Source: Polaromonas sp.
GTDB lineage: Bacteria > Pseudomonadota > Gammaproteobacteria > Burkholderiales > Burkholderiaceae_C
Direction of reading: 5' to 3'
Length of the DNA: 35,713 nucleotides
Assembly (NCBI RefSeq): GCF_029945925.1
Contig: NZ_JAQSDN010000032.1
Span: 1-35,713 of the forward strand
Under the pieces are notes generated by a model that saw nothing but the letters and a program-made list of their open reading frames with translations, did no database searches and was not told the DNA's origin. Position numbers and translations under genes: made by a program. How positions within the stretch are numbered: position 1 is the first letter of the stretch; each line of letters opens with the position of its first letter. Shown piece by piece: positions 16,865-26,854 of this stretch.

Positions 16865-17575
16865 ATGCCAGCCTACAAGCGAATCTTGTTGAAACTTTCA
16901 GGCGAAGCCTTGATGGGAGACGATGCCTTCGGCATCAACCGTGCGACGATTGTGCGCATGGTCGAGGAGATTGCCGAGGTCACCCGCATGGGCGTGGAAG
17001 TGGCTGTCGTGATCGGCGGAGGTAACATCTTCCGCGGCGTGGCGGGCGGTTCGGTGGGCATGGACCGTGCCACCGCCGACTACATGGGCATGCTGGCCAC
17101 CGTGATGAACGCGCTGGCACTCGGCGACACCATGGACAAGGCGGGCCTGACACCGCGTGTCATGTCGGCCATCGGTATCGAGCGCGTTGTCGAGCCCTAT
17201 GTGCGCCCCAAGGCCCTGCAATACCTCGAAGAGGGCAAGGTTGTCATCTTCGCGGCGGGCACCGGCAATCCTTTCTTCACCACCGACACCGCGGCCGCCC
17301 TGCGCGGCGCGGAAATCGGGGCCGAGATTGTGCTCAAGGCCACCAAGGTTGACGGCGTGTACAGCGCAGATCCGAAGAAAGACCCTTCGGCCACGCGTTA
17401 CACCAACATCACCTTCGACGAGGCCATGGGCAAAAACCTCGAAGTCATGGATGCCACCGCCTTTGCGCTGTGCCGCGACCAGAAACTGCCGATCAAGATT
17501 TTCAGCATCTTCAAGCACGGCGCGCTCAAGCGCGTGGTGCAGGGCGAAGACGAAGGAACGCTGGTCCACGTCTGA
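16865..17575 (+). CDS. pyrH: UMP kinase
   Basis: PyrH phosphorylates UMP to UDP in pyrimidine nucleotide synthesis and belongs to the amino-acid kinase fold. In the 236-residue product the ATP/UMP-binding loops are visible: KLSGEAL (10-16), GGGNIFRG (51-58) and [16 protein letters not shown] (around 130-145). [17 protein letters not shown] and the C-terminal EGTLVH follow. The AGGA upstream and the family N-terminus support the ATG. It is part of the rpsB-to-rnhB run. carAB, another pyrimidine pathway unit, is 13 kb downstream in the window. Confidence 0.98.
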   Translation: MPAYKRILLKLSGEALMGDDAFGINRATIVRMVEEIAEVTRMGVEVAVVIGGGNIFRGVAGGSVGMDRATADYMGMLATVMNALALGDTMDKAGLTPRVMSAIGIERVVEPYVRPKALQYLEEGKVVIFAAGTGNPFFTTDTAAALRGAEIGAEIVLKATKVDGVYSADPKKDPSATRYTNITFDEAMGKNLEVMDATAFALCRDQKLPIKIFSIFKHGALKRVVQGEDEGTLVHV

Positions 17576-17635
17576 AGCCTGCGCGATGCGCATGCCATCC
17601 CTTTGCAGAACAAGAATCCTCCGGAGATTTCAACC

Positions 17636-18196
17636 ATGAGCATTCCCGATATCAAGAGCCAGGCCGAGCAGAAAATGCAGCAGTCGGTAGACTCCTTCAA
17701 GCATGCCTTGACCAAAATCCGCACCGGCCGCGCCAACCCCGGGCTGCTGGACACCGTGCATGTGGACTATTACGGTGCCATGGTGCCGATCAGCCAGGTC
17801 GCCAATGTGGCGCTGCTCGATGCGCGCACCATCAGCGTTGCGCCCTGGGAAAAAGGCATGGGCGCCAAGATTGAAAAAGCCATCCGCGACTCCGACCTCG
17901 GACTCAACCCGGCGTCCCAGGGAGACCTGATCCGCGTGCCCATGCCGGCCATGACCGAAGAGCGGCGCAAGGAGCTGACCAAGGTGGTTCGCGGCGAAGG
18001 CGAACACGCCAAGGTCGCCATCCGCAATCTGCGCCGTGACGCGAACGACGGCGTCAAGAAACTCGTCAAGGAAAAGCTGGCGTCTGAAGACGACGAGCGC
18101 CGCGCCCACGACGAAGTGCAGAAGTTCACCGACCGTTTCATTGCCGAAGTCGACAAGCTGGTCGCAGGCAAGGAACAAGACATCATGGCGGTGTAG
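17636..18196 (+). CDS. frr: Ribosome recycling factor
   Basis: RRF, with EF-G, splits post-termination ribosomes. The 186-residue length is standard. Domain I helices include [23 protein letters not shown] and the C-terminal three-helix bundle arms ([33 protein letters not shown]). The domain II segment [14 protein letters not shown] is present. The ATG at 17636 is chosen because CCGGAGA precedes it by about ten bases; a longer reading from TTG 17603 has no ribosome-binding site. A GC-rich intergenic repeat separates it from uppS. Confidence 0.97.
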   Translation: MSIPDIKSQAEQKMQQSVDSFKHALTKIRTGRANPGLLDTVHVDYYGAMVPISQVANVALLDARTISVAPWEKGMGAKIEKAIRDSDLGLNPASQGDLIRVPMPAMTEERRKELTKVVRGEGEHAKVAIRNLRRDANDGVKKLVKEKLASEDDERRAHDEVQKFTDRFIAEVDKLVAGKEQDIMAV

Positions 18197-18199
18197 ATT

Positions 18200-18282
18200 G
18201 CCCCCACGGTCGCTCGCTTCGCGTAGCTCTCTGCCCCCCGAGGGGGCCGCTGCGCCTGCGGCCCGGCTAAGCCGGTTCCGCG
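18200..18282 (+). repeat. GC-rich intergenic repeat, copy 2 (most complete)
   Basis: It starts with GCCCCCACGGTCGCTCGCTT, contains the hairpin core GCCCCCCGAGGGGGC (about 18232-18246), then CGCTGCGCCTGCGGCCCGGC and AAGCCGGTTCCGCG. Its head matches the sequence at 35684-35713, and its core and tail match 26975-27020 and 75-128. It sits inside an otherwise tight essential gene cluster. Confidence 0.75.
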
Positions 18283-18337
18283 CCTGCTTGAAAAGACAGG
18301 TCCCCACGCTCGCTCAGGGCAGTGACTGACTGCTGAC

Positions 18338-19081
18338 ATGGCTACTCCAAGCTCCACCACCGTTCCACACCATGTCGCCATCGTGATGGACGGCAACGGC
18401 CGCTGGGCCACGCGGCGTTTCCTGCCGCGCATCGCCGGCCACAAGCAGGGTGTCGGCGCGCTGAACCGCTGCGTGCAGGCCTGCATGGCCCGCGGCATCG
18501 GCGTGCTGACCGTGTTTGCCTTCTCGTCGGAAAACTGGAACCGGCCGCCGGACGAAGTCTCCGGGCTCATGGAGCTGCTGGCGTTGTCGCTGGCCAGGGA
18601 AGTGCCCTCGCTCAAGGCCAACGGCGTGCAACTGCATTTTGTCGGCGACCGGCAGCGCCTGTCCGACAAGTTCAAGGCTGGCCTGGCTCAGGCGGAGCAG
18701 GCCACCGCGGACAACCAGCGGCTGATCCTCAATGTGTGTTTCAACTACGGTGGTCGCTGGGACATCGCGCAGGCGGCACGCAAGCTGGCTGCCGCGGGCC
18801 GGGAGATCACCGAAATGGCGCTGGACCGTGCGCTGGCGCTGGCCCATGTGCCCGACCCGGACCTCCTGATCCGCACCGGCGGCGAGCTGCGCATCAGCAA
18901 TTTCCTGCTCTGGCAGGCGGCGTATTCCGAACTGCATTTTTCCGACAAGCTCTGGCCCGACTTCGACGAGGCGGCGCTCGATGAAGCCATCGCGGTCTAC
19001 CGCAGCCGCGAGCGGCGTTTTGGTCAGACCTCCGCACAAGTCGTCCCGCCAATCCCCAATCCCGACATGAAGGCTGCCTGA
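18338..19081 (+). CDS. uppS: Undecaprenyl diphosphate synthase
   Basis: UppS extends farnesyl diphosphate with isopentenyl units in cis to make the C55 carrier for peptidoglycan and O-antigen. The 247-residue protein has the cis-prenyltransferase signatures: MDGNGRWA with catalytic Asp18, FAFSSENWNRP, and the C-terminal RTGGELRISNFLLWQ...YSEL block. The C-terminal tail is longer than the core family by about 15 residues. No clear Shine-Dalgarno precedes the ATG. The stop overlaps the cdsA start by one base (TGATG), implying coupled translation. Confidence 0.97.
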   Translation: MATPSSTTVPHHVAIVMDGNGRWATRRFLPRIAGHKQGVGALNRCVQACMARGIGVLTVFAFSSENWNRPPDEVSGLMELLALSLAREVPSLKANGVQLHFVGDRQRLSDKFKAGLAQAEQATADNQRLILNVCFNYGGRWDIAQAARKLAAAGREITEMALDRALALAHVPDPDLLIRTGGELRISNFLLWQAAYSELHFSDKLWPDFDEAALDEAIAVYRSRERRFGQTSAQVVPPIPNPDMKAA

Positions 19082-19917
19082 TGCTCAAGCAACGCGTGAT
19101 CACGGCGCTGGTGATGCTGGCCATCCTGCTGCCGGCGCTTTTTTACCGCACCCCGGTGCCGTTTGCCGTGGTGGCCTTGGTGCTGATCGCCGCGGGCGCC
19201 TGGGAATGGGCCCGTCTCAACGGTTATGGCCAGCTCAGCGCGCTGGTGGCCGGTTTTGCCTGCGTGGTGTTGTGCGGCATGTCCTGGGACCTGGGGTTGC
19301 TCGACGGACCGCTGCCTTTGCTGTGGCGGCTGGCCGGCGCAGGCTGGGTGCTGGCGGGCGCCTGGCTGTTGCGCGGCGGCGTGGCGGGCTGGTCGCGCAT
19401 TCCGCGCACGGTGCGCCTGGTGGTTGGTGTGCTGGCGCTCTGGCTGGCCTGGCTGGCCGTGGCGCAGGCGCGTTTCATCGGCATCGAGTTCCTGCTGTCG
19501 GTGCTCCTGCTGGTCTGGGTCGCCGATATCGGCGCCTATTTCGCCGGCAAGGCGCTGGGCGGGCGCTTCAGCAAGGGCAAGCTGGCCCCTTCGATCAGCC
19601 CCGGCAAAAGCTGGGAGGGCGTCTGGGGCGGCATGGCGGGGGTGCTGGTGCTGTGTATCGCCTGGCTGCTGCTCGACGCCACCGGTGAGAGCCTGTACGC
19701 GCGCCTGGCGGCGGAACACGGCCTCGCCGTGACGCTGCTGGCCATGGTTTTCCTGGCGGCCCTCAGCGTGGTGGGTGATCTGGTCGAGTCCCTGATCAAG
19801 CGCAGCGCCGGCGCCAAGGATTCCAGTGGTTTGCTGCCGGGCCACGGCGGTGTGCTGGACCGGGTCGATGCGCTGTTGCCGGTGCTACCGCTGGCCATGA
19901 TGCTCATCACCGTCTAG
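19081..19917 (+). CDS. cdsA: Phosphatidate cytidylyltransferase
   Basis: CdsA makes CDP-diacylglycerol from phosphatidic acid and CTP, the precursor of all phospholipids here. The 278-residue integral membrane protein has about eight hydrophobic segments. The C-terminal family signature SLIKRSAGAKDSSGLLPGHG with GVLDRVDALLPV supplies the catalytic Asp residues. GGRFSKGKLAPSISPGKSWEG is the other conserved loop. It begins on the uppS stop codon and is followed by dxr after 17 bp. Confidence 0.97.
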   Translation: MLKQRVITALVMLAILLPALFYRTPVPFAVVALVLIAAGAWEWARLNGYGQLSALVAGFACVVLCGMSWDLGLLDGPLPLLWRLAGAGWVLAGAWLLRGGVAGWSRIPRTVRLVVGVLALWLAWLAVAQARFIGIEFLLSVLLLVWVADIGAYFAGKALGGRFSKGKLAPSISPGKSWEGVWGGMAGVLVLCIAWLLLDATGESLYARLAAEHGLAVTLLAMVFLAALSVVGDLVESLIKRSAGAKDSSGLLPGHGGVLDRVDALLPVLPLAMMLITV

Positions 19918-19934
19918 CCATCCCGTCTCATCCC

Positions 19935-21122
19935 ATGCCATTGAAAAAACAAAGCATCACGGTGCTGGGCTCGACCGGCTCGGTGGGGGTCAACACGCTG
20001 GACGTGATTGCCGGTCACCCCGACCGGTTTGAGGTGTTTGCGCTCAGTGCGGCCACGCAGACCGATTTGATGCTGGCCCAGTGCCTGCGTTTCAAACCGT
20101 CTTACGCCGTCATGGCAAGCGCCCCGCACGCCCGCCTCCTGGCCCAAAGTTTGAAGGAAAACGGGCTTTCAACCGAGGTCCTGCTTGCGCCGGATGCTCT
20201 TGAAATGATAGCGTCGGATGAGCGGGTGGATACCGTGATGGCCGCTATCGTGGGCGCGGCCGGGCTGGCACCCTGCATGGCGGCCGCGCGCGCCGGCAAG
20301 CGCCTGCTGCTGGCCAACAAGGAGGCGCTGGTGGTTGGCGGCGAGGTCTTCATGCAGGCCGTGCGCGAGGGCGGAGCGCAGTTGTTGCCCATCGACAGCG
20401 AACACTCGGCGATTTTCCAGTCCCTGCCGGAAGACCCCGCGGCCTGGATGGAGCGCATCGACAAGATCATCCTGACAGCCTCCGGCGGGCCGTTTCGCAC
20501 CCGCGCGCCGGCGACCCTGCGCGATGTCACGCCCGACGAGGCCTGTGCCCACCCGAACTGGGTCATGGGCCGCAAGATTTCGGTGGATTCGGCCACCATG
20601 ATGAACAAGGCGCTCGAAGTGATCGAGGCGCGTTACCTGTTCGGTCTGACACCGGCGCAGATCGAGGTGGTGATTCATCCGCAAAGCATCATTCATTCGA
20701 TGGTTCAATACCGCGACACCTCGGTGGTGGCGCAGCTTGGCACGCCCGACATGCGGGTGCCGATCGCCTACGGCCTGGCCTGGCCGGGCCGGATTTCCTC
20801 GGGTGCGCAGGCGCTCGATTTCCGGGCGCTGGCCACCATGACGTTCGCGGTTCCGGACAACGAACATTTCCCCGGCTTGCCGCTGGCCTGGGAGGTGCTC
20901 GATGCGCCTGTCGGCACCACGGCGGTGCTGAACGCAGCCAACGAGGTGGCGGTGGCCGCCTTTCTTGAAAAACGGATACGCTTTGACCAGATTCACGCCG
21001 TGAACCGTGGAACTCTGGACACCGTGAACGCCTCTGAAATCCGGGGCATTGGAGATTTGCTGGCGCTGGATGCGCAGGCACGGGCCGCGGCCACCCGCCT
21101 CGCCGGAAATCTGACGACTTGA
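19935..21122 (+). CDS. dxr: 1-deoxy-D-xylulose 5-phosphate reductoisomerase
   Basis: Dxr converts DXP to MEP with NADPH, the committed step of the MEP isoprenoid pathway that feeds UppS. The 395-residue product has GSTGSVG (12-18) for NADPH, LLANKEALV (125-133), the metal ligands in DSEHSAIFQ (Asp154, Glu156), and SVDSATMMNKALEVIEA with the flexible-loop and metal-site residues. Spacing to cdsA (17 bp) and rseP (13 bp) is short. It is complete and ordinary. Confidence 0.98.
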   Translation: MPLKKQSITVLGSTGSVGVNTLDVIAGHPDRFEVFALSAATQTDLMLAQCLRFKPSYAVMASAPHARLLAQSLKENGLSTEVLLAPDALEMIASDERVDTVMAAIVGAAGLAPCMAAARAGKRLLLANKEALVVGGEVFMQAVREGGAQLLPIDSEHSAIFQSLPEDPAAWMERIDKIILTASGGPFRTRAPATLRDVTPDEACAHPNWVMGRKISVDSATMMNKALEVIEARYLFGLTPAQIEVVIHPQSIIHSMVQYRDTSVVAQLGTPDMRVPIAYGLAWPGRISSGAQALDFRALATMTFAVPDNEHFPGLPLAWEVLDAPVGTTAVLNAANEVAVAAFLEKRIRFDQIHAVNRGTLDTVNASEIRGIGDLLALDAQARAAATRLAGNLTT

Positions 21123-21135
21123 CAGGAGTTTTTCC

Positions 21136-22488
21136 ATGCTGACCTTGGTCGCCTTTGTTGTTGCCCTCGGGATCCTGATCGCCGTCCACGAGTACGGGCA
21201 CTACCGCGTGGCCGTGGCCTGCGGCATCAAGGTCCTGAAGTTCTCTGTCGGATTTGGCAAGCCTATCTACACCTGGCGGCTCAAAAACAGCCCCACCGAA
21301 TTTTCCATTGGCATGCTGCCGCTGGGCGGCTACGTCAAGATGCTGGACGAGCGGGAAGGGCCGGTCGATCCGGCAGAACGCCATCTGGCCTTCAATACCC
21401 AACCTTTGCGCTCACGTGCCGCCGTGGTGGCGGCAGGGCCGGCGGCCAATCTGCTGCTGGCCATCGTGCTGTATGCCATCGTCAACTGGAGCGGCCTGCA
21501 GGAGCCCGAGCCCGTGCTGGCCAGCCCCGTGGCGGGGTCCATCGCCGAGCGTGCCGGCCTGCGCGGCGGCGAGCGGGTGCAGCAGGCGGCCTTTGACGGA
21601 GACGCCTTGCAGGACGTGCGTTCTTTCGAGGATCTGCGCTGGCTGTTGACCCAGGGCGCGCTGAACGGCCGCGACGTACGGCTGGCGATAGGCGGGCCCG
21701 ACGCGGCTGCAGCCGCGTCGCGAGAACTGGTGTTGCCGCTGGGCCAGCTCCAGGCCGCCGACGCCGATGCGCAGCTGTTTCGCAAAATCGGCATCATCGG
21801 GCCCTGGACCCAGCCGGTGATCGGCGAGCTGATGGCCGGTGGTGCTGCCGAGAAATCGGGCCTTCGCAGCGGCGACCTGGTGCTGCGCATCGGCAGCCTG
21901 GCCATTGTCGACGGCCCGCAACTGCGTGAAACCATCCGGGCTTCCAGCGGGACCCAGACCTGGCACATCGTGCGGGCCGGGCAGGCCATGGATTTGCCGG
22001 TCACGCCCGAGATCAGGCAGGAGGCCGGCCGGTCGATCGCACGCATTGGCGCCTATGTCGGCGCACCGCCCGCCATGGTCACGGTGCGCTACGGCCCGCT
22101 TGACGGCCTGTGGCAGGGCGCGGTTCGTACCTGGCAGGTCTCGGCGCTGACGCTGAAAATGATGGGCAAGATGGTCATCGGCGAGGCCTCCCTGAAAAAC
22201 CTCAGCGGCCCGCTGACGATTGCCGACTACGCCGGCAAGTCGGCGAGCATCGGCTGGACGGCCTATCTGCTGTTTCTGGCTCTGATCAGCGTCAGTCTGG
22301 GCGTGCTCAATTTACTGCCGCTGCCGGTTTTGGACGGGGGGCACCTGATGTATTATCTTTGGGAGGCGATTACCGGCAAAAGCGTGTCTGACGCGTGGAT
22401 GGACCGGTTGCAGCGCGGTGGCGTTGCAATCCTGCTGGGCATGATGTCAGTTGCCCTGTTTAACGATGTCTCCCGGCTTTTGGGTTAA
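21136..22488 (+). CDS. rseP: Site-2 protease RseP
   Basis: RseP is an inner-membrane zinc metalloprotease that cuts anti-sigma factor RseA and remnant signal peptides, releasing sigma-E during envelope stress. The 450-residue protein has the active site HEYGH (His18, Glu19, His22) in the first membrane helix. Two PDZ domains lie between residues about 115 and 300 (GSIAERAGLRGGE and GAAEKSGLRSGD loops). The third zinc ligand motif NLLPLPVLDGG (Asp400) is in a C-terminal helix. An AGGAG lies eight bases upstream of the ATG. It precedes bamA by 13 bp, linking outer-membrane assembly with its stress sensor. Confidence 0.97.
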   Translation: MLTLVAFVVALGILIAVHEYGHYRVAVACGIKVLKFSVGFGKPIYTWRLKNSPTEFSIGMLPLGGYVKMLDEREGPVDPAERHLAFNTQPLRSRAAVVAAGPAANLLLAIVLYAIVNWSGLQEPEPVLASPVAGSIAERAGLRGGERVQQAAFDGDALQDVRSFEDLRWLLTQGALNGRDVRLAIGGPDAAAAASRELVLPLGQLQAADADAQLFRKIGIIGPWTQPVIGELMAGGAAEKSGLRSGDLVLRIGSLAIVDGPQLRETIRASSGTQTWHIVRAGQAMDLPVTPEIRQEAGRSIARIGAYVGAPPAMVTVRYGPLDGLWQGAVRTWQVSALTLKMMGKMVIGEASLKNLSGPLTIADYAGKSASIGWTAYLLFLALISVSLGVLNLLPLPVLDGGHLMYYLWEAITGKSVSDAWMDRLQRGGVAILLGMMSVALFNDVSRLLG

Positions 22489-22501
22489 CTCCATACTTTT
22501 C

Positions 22502-24808
22502 ATGCAAAAACAAATCAAACGATTCAAGGTCCGCAGCGTTTCCGCGGTGGTGGCCAGCTTTCTCATCGCGCATGCAGCCTGGGCCGTGGATCCTTTCACC
22601 GTGCGCGATATCCGCGTGGAAGGCCTGCAGCGCGTCGAACCCGGGACCATTTTTGCGTCGCTGCCTTTCCGCGTCGGTGAGACCTACAACGACGACAAGG
22701 GGGCCGGCGCGATCCGCGCGCTGTTCGGGCTGGGCCTGTTCAAGGACGTGCGGCTTGAAGTCAGCGGTGATGTGCTGGTCGTGATCGTCGAGGAACGCCC
22801 GACGGTGGCCGACGTGGACTTCGTCGGGGCCAAGGAGTTTGACAAGGAAGTGCTCAAGAAGGCGCTGCGCGAAATCGGGCTCACCGATGGCCGGCCTTTC
22901 GACAAGGCGCTGGCAGACCGCGCCGAGCAGGAGCTCAAGCGGCAGTACATCAACCGCAGCCTGTACGGCGCCGAGGTGGTGACCACCGTGACGCCGATCG
23001 AGCGCAACCGGGTCAACGTGACCTTCAGCGTGACCGAAGGCGACGTCGCCAAGATCAAGGAAATCCGCATCGTCGGCAACAAGGTGTTCAGCGAGTCCAC
23101 ATTGCGCGGCCTGTTCGACCTGGACACCGGCGGCTGGCTGAGCTGGTACACCAAGGCGGACCGTTATTCGCGGGCCAAGCTCAATGCAGACATCGAAACC
23201 CTGCGCTCCTACTACCTGACGCGCGGTTACCTGGAGTTCAAGGTCGACTCCACCCAGGTCGCCATCTCCCCGAACAAGCAGGATATTTCGGTGACCATCA
23301 ACGTCACCGAGGGTGAGCGGTTCACCGTGTCCGGTGTCAAGCTCGAAGGCAATTTCCTCGAACGCGAGGAAGAGTTCAAGTCGCTGGTCACCATCAAGCC
23401 CGGCGAGCCCTACAACGCCGACCAGGTGGCCCAGACCGTCAAGGCCTTCGTCGAGTATTACGGCAGTTTCGGTTTTGCCTTTGCCAAGGTCGACGCCCAG
23501 CCCGAAATTGACCGGGCCAACAACCGCGTGGCTTTTGTCCTGCAGGGCGAACCCTCCCGCCGCGCCTATGTGCGGCGTATCAACATCAGCGGCAACAGCC
23601 GCACGCGTGATGAAGTGGTGCGCCGGGAGTTCCGGCAGTTCGAGGCGTCCTGGTACGACGGCGACAAGATCCGCCTGTCACGGGACCGTGTGGACCGTCT
23701 CGGGTTTTTCACCGAAGTCAACATCGACACACAGGAAGTGCCGGGCACGCCCGACCAGGTGGACCTGAACCTGGCGGTGGCGGAAAAACCCACCGGCAAC
23801 CTGCAGCTCGGCGCCGGTTTTTCCAGTGCCGACCGCCTGTCTCTGGTGTTCGGTTTCAAGCAGGAAAACGCCTTTGGTACCGGCAACTACCTGGGCCTCG
23901 AGGTCAACACCGGCAAGTACAACCGGCAACTGGTGCTGAGCACCGTGGACCCTTATTTCACGAACGACGGCATTTCCCGGACCATTGACGTGTACACCCG
24001 CACCGCGCGCCCCTACAGCAGCCAGATCGGCGTGGTGAATACCGACTACGAACTCAAAACCACCGGCGCCAGCGTGCGTTTCGGTGTGCCGTTCAGTGAA
24101 GTCGATACGGTGTATTTCGGCGGTGGACTGGAGCAGATCGACATTTCCGGAACCAACCTTCCGGCGGTCTACCAGACTTATGTCAATACCTTTGGTGCCA
24201 AGAGCAATTCCGTGCCCTTGACCATCGGCTGGTCGCGTGACGAACGTGACAGCGCCATCGTCCCGACCAAGGGGCGTTTCCAGCGCGTTTATGGCGATTG
24301 GGGCGTTGCCGGTGATGCCCGCTTCCTGCGCACCAACTACCAGTTCCAGCAGTACATCCCGCTGAACAAGCAGTTCACCATTGGGCTGAACACCGAGTTG
24401 GGCTGGGGCAAGGGCCTCAATGGCCAGCCTTTCCCGGTGTTCAAGAACTTCTATTCCGGCGGCCTGGGTTCGGTGCGTGGTTATGAGCCCGGCACCCTGG
24501 GCCCCCGCGACAGCCAGGGCAATTCCATTGGCGGTCCGAAAAAGATCACGCTGAATGCCGAAATCCTGGCGCCGTTCCCCGGCGCGGGCAACGACCGGAC
24601 CCTGCGGCTCTTCGGCTTTGTCGACGCGGGTAATGTGTTTGGCGAAAATGAGAAATATTCACTGAGCGAGATGCGCTCATCGGTGGGTTTCGGCGTGAGC
24701 TGGATCTCGCCGCTCGGGCCCCTGCGCCTGGCGTTTGCCCATCCTTTGAACAAGAAGCCGACGGATAAAATCCAGAGACTGCAATTCCAGATTGGTACAT
24801 CCTTCTAA
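22502..24808 (+). CDS. bamA: Outer-membrane protein assembly factor BamA
   Basis: BamA is the central, essential insertase for outer-membrane beta-barrels. The 768-residue product has a signal peptide cleaved after AWA (about residue 28). Five POTRA domains (about 29-425) begin VDPFTVRDIRVEGLQR. The 16-strand barrel has the conserved loop-6 motif VRGY at 658-661. The protein ends QFQIGTSF with the terminal aromatic signal. The start at 22502 is set by the signal peptide; a longer reading from a TTG inside rseP would bury it. No obvious ribosome-binding site is present. Its stop codon overlaps the skp start by one base (TAATG). Confidence 0.97.
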   Translation: MQKQIKRFKVRSVSAVVASFLIAHAAWAVDPFTVRDIRVEGLQRVEPGTIFASLPFRVGETYNDDKGAGAIRALFGLGLFKDVRLEVSGDVLVVIVEERPTVADVDFVGAKEFDKEVLKKALREIGLTDGRPFDKALADRAEQELKRQYINRSLYGAEVVTTVTPIERNRVNVTFSVTEGDVAKIKEIRIVGNKVFSESTLRGLFDLDTGGWLSWYTKADRYSRAKLNADIETLRSYYLTRGYLEFKVDSTQVAISPNKQDISVTINVTEGERFTVSGVKLEGNFLEREEEFKSLVTIKPGEPYNADQVAQTVKAFVEYYGSFGFAFAKVDAQPEIDRANNRVAFVLQGEPSRRAYVRRINISGNSRTRDEVVRREFRQFEASWYDGDKIRLSRDRVDRLGFFTEVNIDTQEVPGTPDQVDLNLAVAEKPTGNLQLGAGFSSADRLSLVFGFKQENAFGTGNYLGLEVNTGKYNRQLVLSTVDPYFTNDGISRTIDVYTRTARPYSSQIGVVNTDYELKTTGASVRFGVPFSEVDTVYFGGGLEQIDISGTNLPAVYQTYVNTFGAKSNSVPLTIGWSRDERDSAIVPTKGRFQRVYGDWGVAGDARFLRTNYQFQQYIPLNKQFTIGLNTELGWGKGLNGQPFPVFKNFYSGGLGSVRGYEPGTLGPRDSQGNSIGGPKKITLNAEILAPFPGAGNDRTLRLFGFVDAGNVFGENEKYSLSEMRSSVGFGVSWISPLGPLRLAFAHPLNKKPTDKIQRLQFQIGTSF

Positions 24809-25314
24809 TGAAATCCTTTTCAACCAAGTTTTTTCTCGCTGCCGTGATGGCGCTGGCCGCGTTTGCGGCTGGCGCGCAGGACTTCAAGATCGGCATCGTC
24901 AATATTGACCGCATCTTTCGGGAAGCCAACAGCGCCAAGGCGGCCCAGGCCAAGCTGGAGCAGGAATTCGGCAAGCGCGAGAAAGAGCTCACCGACGTCG
25001 GGACACAGCTCAAGGCCATGGCCGACAAGTTCGACCGCGAGGCGCCCACCCTGGCGGAGAGCCAGCGCGTGGCCCGCCAGAAGCAGCTCGTGGAGCAGGA
25101 CCGGGATTTCCAGCGCAAGCGCCGCGAGTTCCAGGAAGACCTCAACGCGCGCAAGAACGAAGAGTTGCAGCAGGTCATCGAGCGCGCCAACAAGGTTGTC
25201 AAAACCGTTGCCGAGGCCGAGAAGTACGACCTCATCCTGCAGGAAGCGGTTTACGCCAACCCCAAGCATGACATCACCGACAAGGTGATCAGGGCGCTCA
25301 ACGCCGCCAGATAA
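24808..25314 (+). CDS. skp: Periplasmic chaperone Skp (OmpH family)
   Basis: Skp forms a trimeric jellyfish-like chaperone that holds unfolded outer-membrane proteins for BamA. The 168-residue protein has a signal peptide cleaved near AGAQ (residue 22-24), the short beta segment [12 protein letters not shown], then long charged coiled-coil tentacles (about 40-135) rich in Lys, Arg, Glu and Gln. The C-terminal [19 protein letters not shown] closes the body. It starts on the bamA stop codon, so translation is likely coupled with its functional partner. Confidence 0.95.
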   Translation: MKSFSTKFFLAAVMALAAFAAGAQDFKIGIVNIDRIFREANSAKAAQAKLEQEFGKREKELTDVGTQLKAMADKFDREAPTLAESQRVARQKQLVEQDRDFQRKRREFQEDLNARKNEELQQVIERANKVVKTVAEAEKYDLILQEAVYANPKHDITDKVIRALNAAR

Positions 25315-25339
25315 GCCCGCATTCAGGGACACGCCAGGT

Positions 25340-26416
25340 GTGACGCTCAGACTCGGGGACATTGTTGCAGCACTGGCGGGCGAATTTGATGCCCGGCTGG
25401 TGGGAGACCCGGATGTCCTGGTCGAGCGGCTCGCCCCGCTCGAAACGGCCAGCGCGGCCGAGCTGACCTTTCTCAGTCACCCGAAGTACCATGGCAAACT
25501 CGCCCAGTCCGCCGCCGCCTGTGTGGTGGTGGGGCCTGGCGCCGCCGAGGCGGCTATTGAGCGCGGCGCCTGCATCATTGTCGATGACCCGTATCTCTAC
25601 TTTGCCCGCATCACCCAGCTCTGGAAGCGTGAGCATGCACCGTCCGGTGCGTCCGGCGGGCCCGCCATCCACCCCAGCGCCTTTGTCGACCCCCAAGCCC
25701 GCCTGGCAGCCGGTGTGGCAGTGGGCGCCTTTGCCTGCATTGGCGCCCGTGCGGTGCTGGGCGCCGGTGTCCAGGTGGGCGCGCACGGCGTGATCGGCAA
25801 CGATGTCCATATCGGCGCCGGAACGCGCCTGTCGGCCCGCGTGACGGTGGCCGACGGTTGCTCCCTCGGCGAGCGCTGCATCGTGCATCCGGGGGCCGTG
25901 ATCGGCGCCGACGGTTTCGGTTTTGCGCCGCATGCCGGCCGCTGGGAAAAAATCGAACAGCTGGGCGCCGTGCGCATCGGCAACGACGTCGAGATAGGCG
26001 CCAACACCTGCATCGACCGGGGCGCGCTGCAGGACACCGTGATCGAAGACGGCGTCAAGCTGGACAACCTGGTGCAGATCGGCCACAACGTGCGCGTGGG
26101 CGCACACACGGCCATGGCCGGCTGTGCCGGGGTGGCAGGCAGCGCCACCATCGGTGCGCATTGCACCGTGGGCGGCGGCGCGGTGGTGCTGGGGCATCTG
26201 AGCCTGGCCGACCATGTGCATATTTCCGCCGCTTCGGTGGTGACCCGCTCGATTCACAAGCCGGGGCATTACACGGGGCTCTTTCCCATCGACGACAATG
26301 CGCAGTGGGAAAAAAATGCAGCCACACTCAAGCAGCTTCACGCTTTGCGTGAACGCCTCAAGGCGCTCGAGCAAACGACTGACAAAGCCTCTGGAAAGAC
26401 CGAAAAAAAATCATGA
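25340..26416 (+). CDS. lpxD: UDP-3-O-acyl-glucosamine N-acyltransferase
   Basis: LpxD adds the second hydroxyacyl chain from acyl-ACP in lipid A synthesis. The 358-residue protein has the N-terminal uridine-binding domain (1-105), a left-handed beta-helix of hexapeptide repeats (about 108-315), and a C-terminal helical, Lys-rich tail. The catalytic His is His249 in VQIGHNV. The start is GTG, with AGGGA about ten bases upstream; this gives the conserved N-terminus [13 protein letters not shown]. The stop overlaps the fabZ start by four bases (ATGA). Confidence 0.97.
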   Translation: MTLRLGDIVAALAGEFDARLVGDPDVLVERLAPLETASAAELTFLSHPKYHGKLAQSAAACVVVGPGAAEAAIERGACIIVDDPYLYFARITQLWKREHAPSGASGGPAIHPSAFVDPQARLAAGVAVGAFACIGARAVLGAGVQVGAHGVIGNDVHIGAGTRLSARVTVADGCSLGERCIVHPGAVIGADGFGFAPHAGRWEKIEQLGAVRIGNDVEIGANTCIDRGALQDTVIEDGVKLDNLVQIGHNVRVGAHTAMAGCAGVAGSATIGAHCTVGGGAVVLGHLSLADHVHISAASVVTRSIHKPGHYTGLFPIDDNAQWEKNAATLKQLHALRERLKALEQTTDKASGKTEKKS

Positions 26417-26853
26417 TGGACATTCACCAAATTCTCAAGCAGCTCCCGCACCGCTTCCCCTTCCTGCTGGTGGACCGTGTGCTGGAACTGGAAAAAGGCA
26501 AGCGCATCAAGGCGCTGAAGAACGTCACGATCAACGAGCCGTTTTTTACCGGCCACTTTCCGCACCGGCCGGTGATGCCGGGTGTGCTGATGCTCGAAGC
26601 CATGGCGCAGGCCGCAGCCCTGCTGGCGTTCGACATGCAGGGTGTGACGCCCGATGACAAGACCGTGTATTACTTTGCCGGCATCGACGGCGCGCGTTTC
26701 AAGCGGCCGGTGGAGCCCGGCGACCAGCTGATCATGGAGGTCACGCTGGAACGGCTCAAGGCCGGCGTGTTCAAGTTCAAGGGGGTGACCCGGGTCGACG
26801 ACAACATGGTCTGCGAGGCCGAGCTGATGTGCACCATGCGCACCATCGCCTGA
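26413..26853 (+). CDS. fabZ: 3-hydroxyacyl-ACP dehydratase FabZ
   Basis: FabZ dehydrates 3-hydroxyacyl-ACP in fatty acid elongation, competing with LpxA/LpxD for hydroxyacyl chains; its position among lpx genes balances these fluxes. The 146-residue hot-dog fold protein has catalytic His48 in [13 protein letters not shown] and Glu62 in LEAMAQ, and the opening [13 protein letters not shown]. Two ATGs are adjacent (26413, 26416); either gives the same protein less one Met. It overlaps lpxD by four bases and is separated from lpxA by a 239-bp repeat-filled gap. Confidence 0.97.
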   Translation: MMDIHQILKQLPHRFPFLLVDRVLELEKGKRIKALKNVTINEPFFTGHFPHRPVMPGVLMLEAMAQAAALLAFDMQGVTPDDKTVYYFAGIDGARFKRPVEPGDQLIMEVTLERLKAGVFKFKGVTRVDDNMVCEAELMCTMRTIA

Positions 26854-26854
26854 A

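Noticed and set aside
20185..20255. Possible sixth copy of the short dispersed repeat inside dxr (TTGAAATGATAGC)
   Set aside because: Only the head resembles the family; the fold-back arms are missing, and the protein is normal Dxr here.
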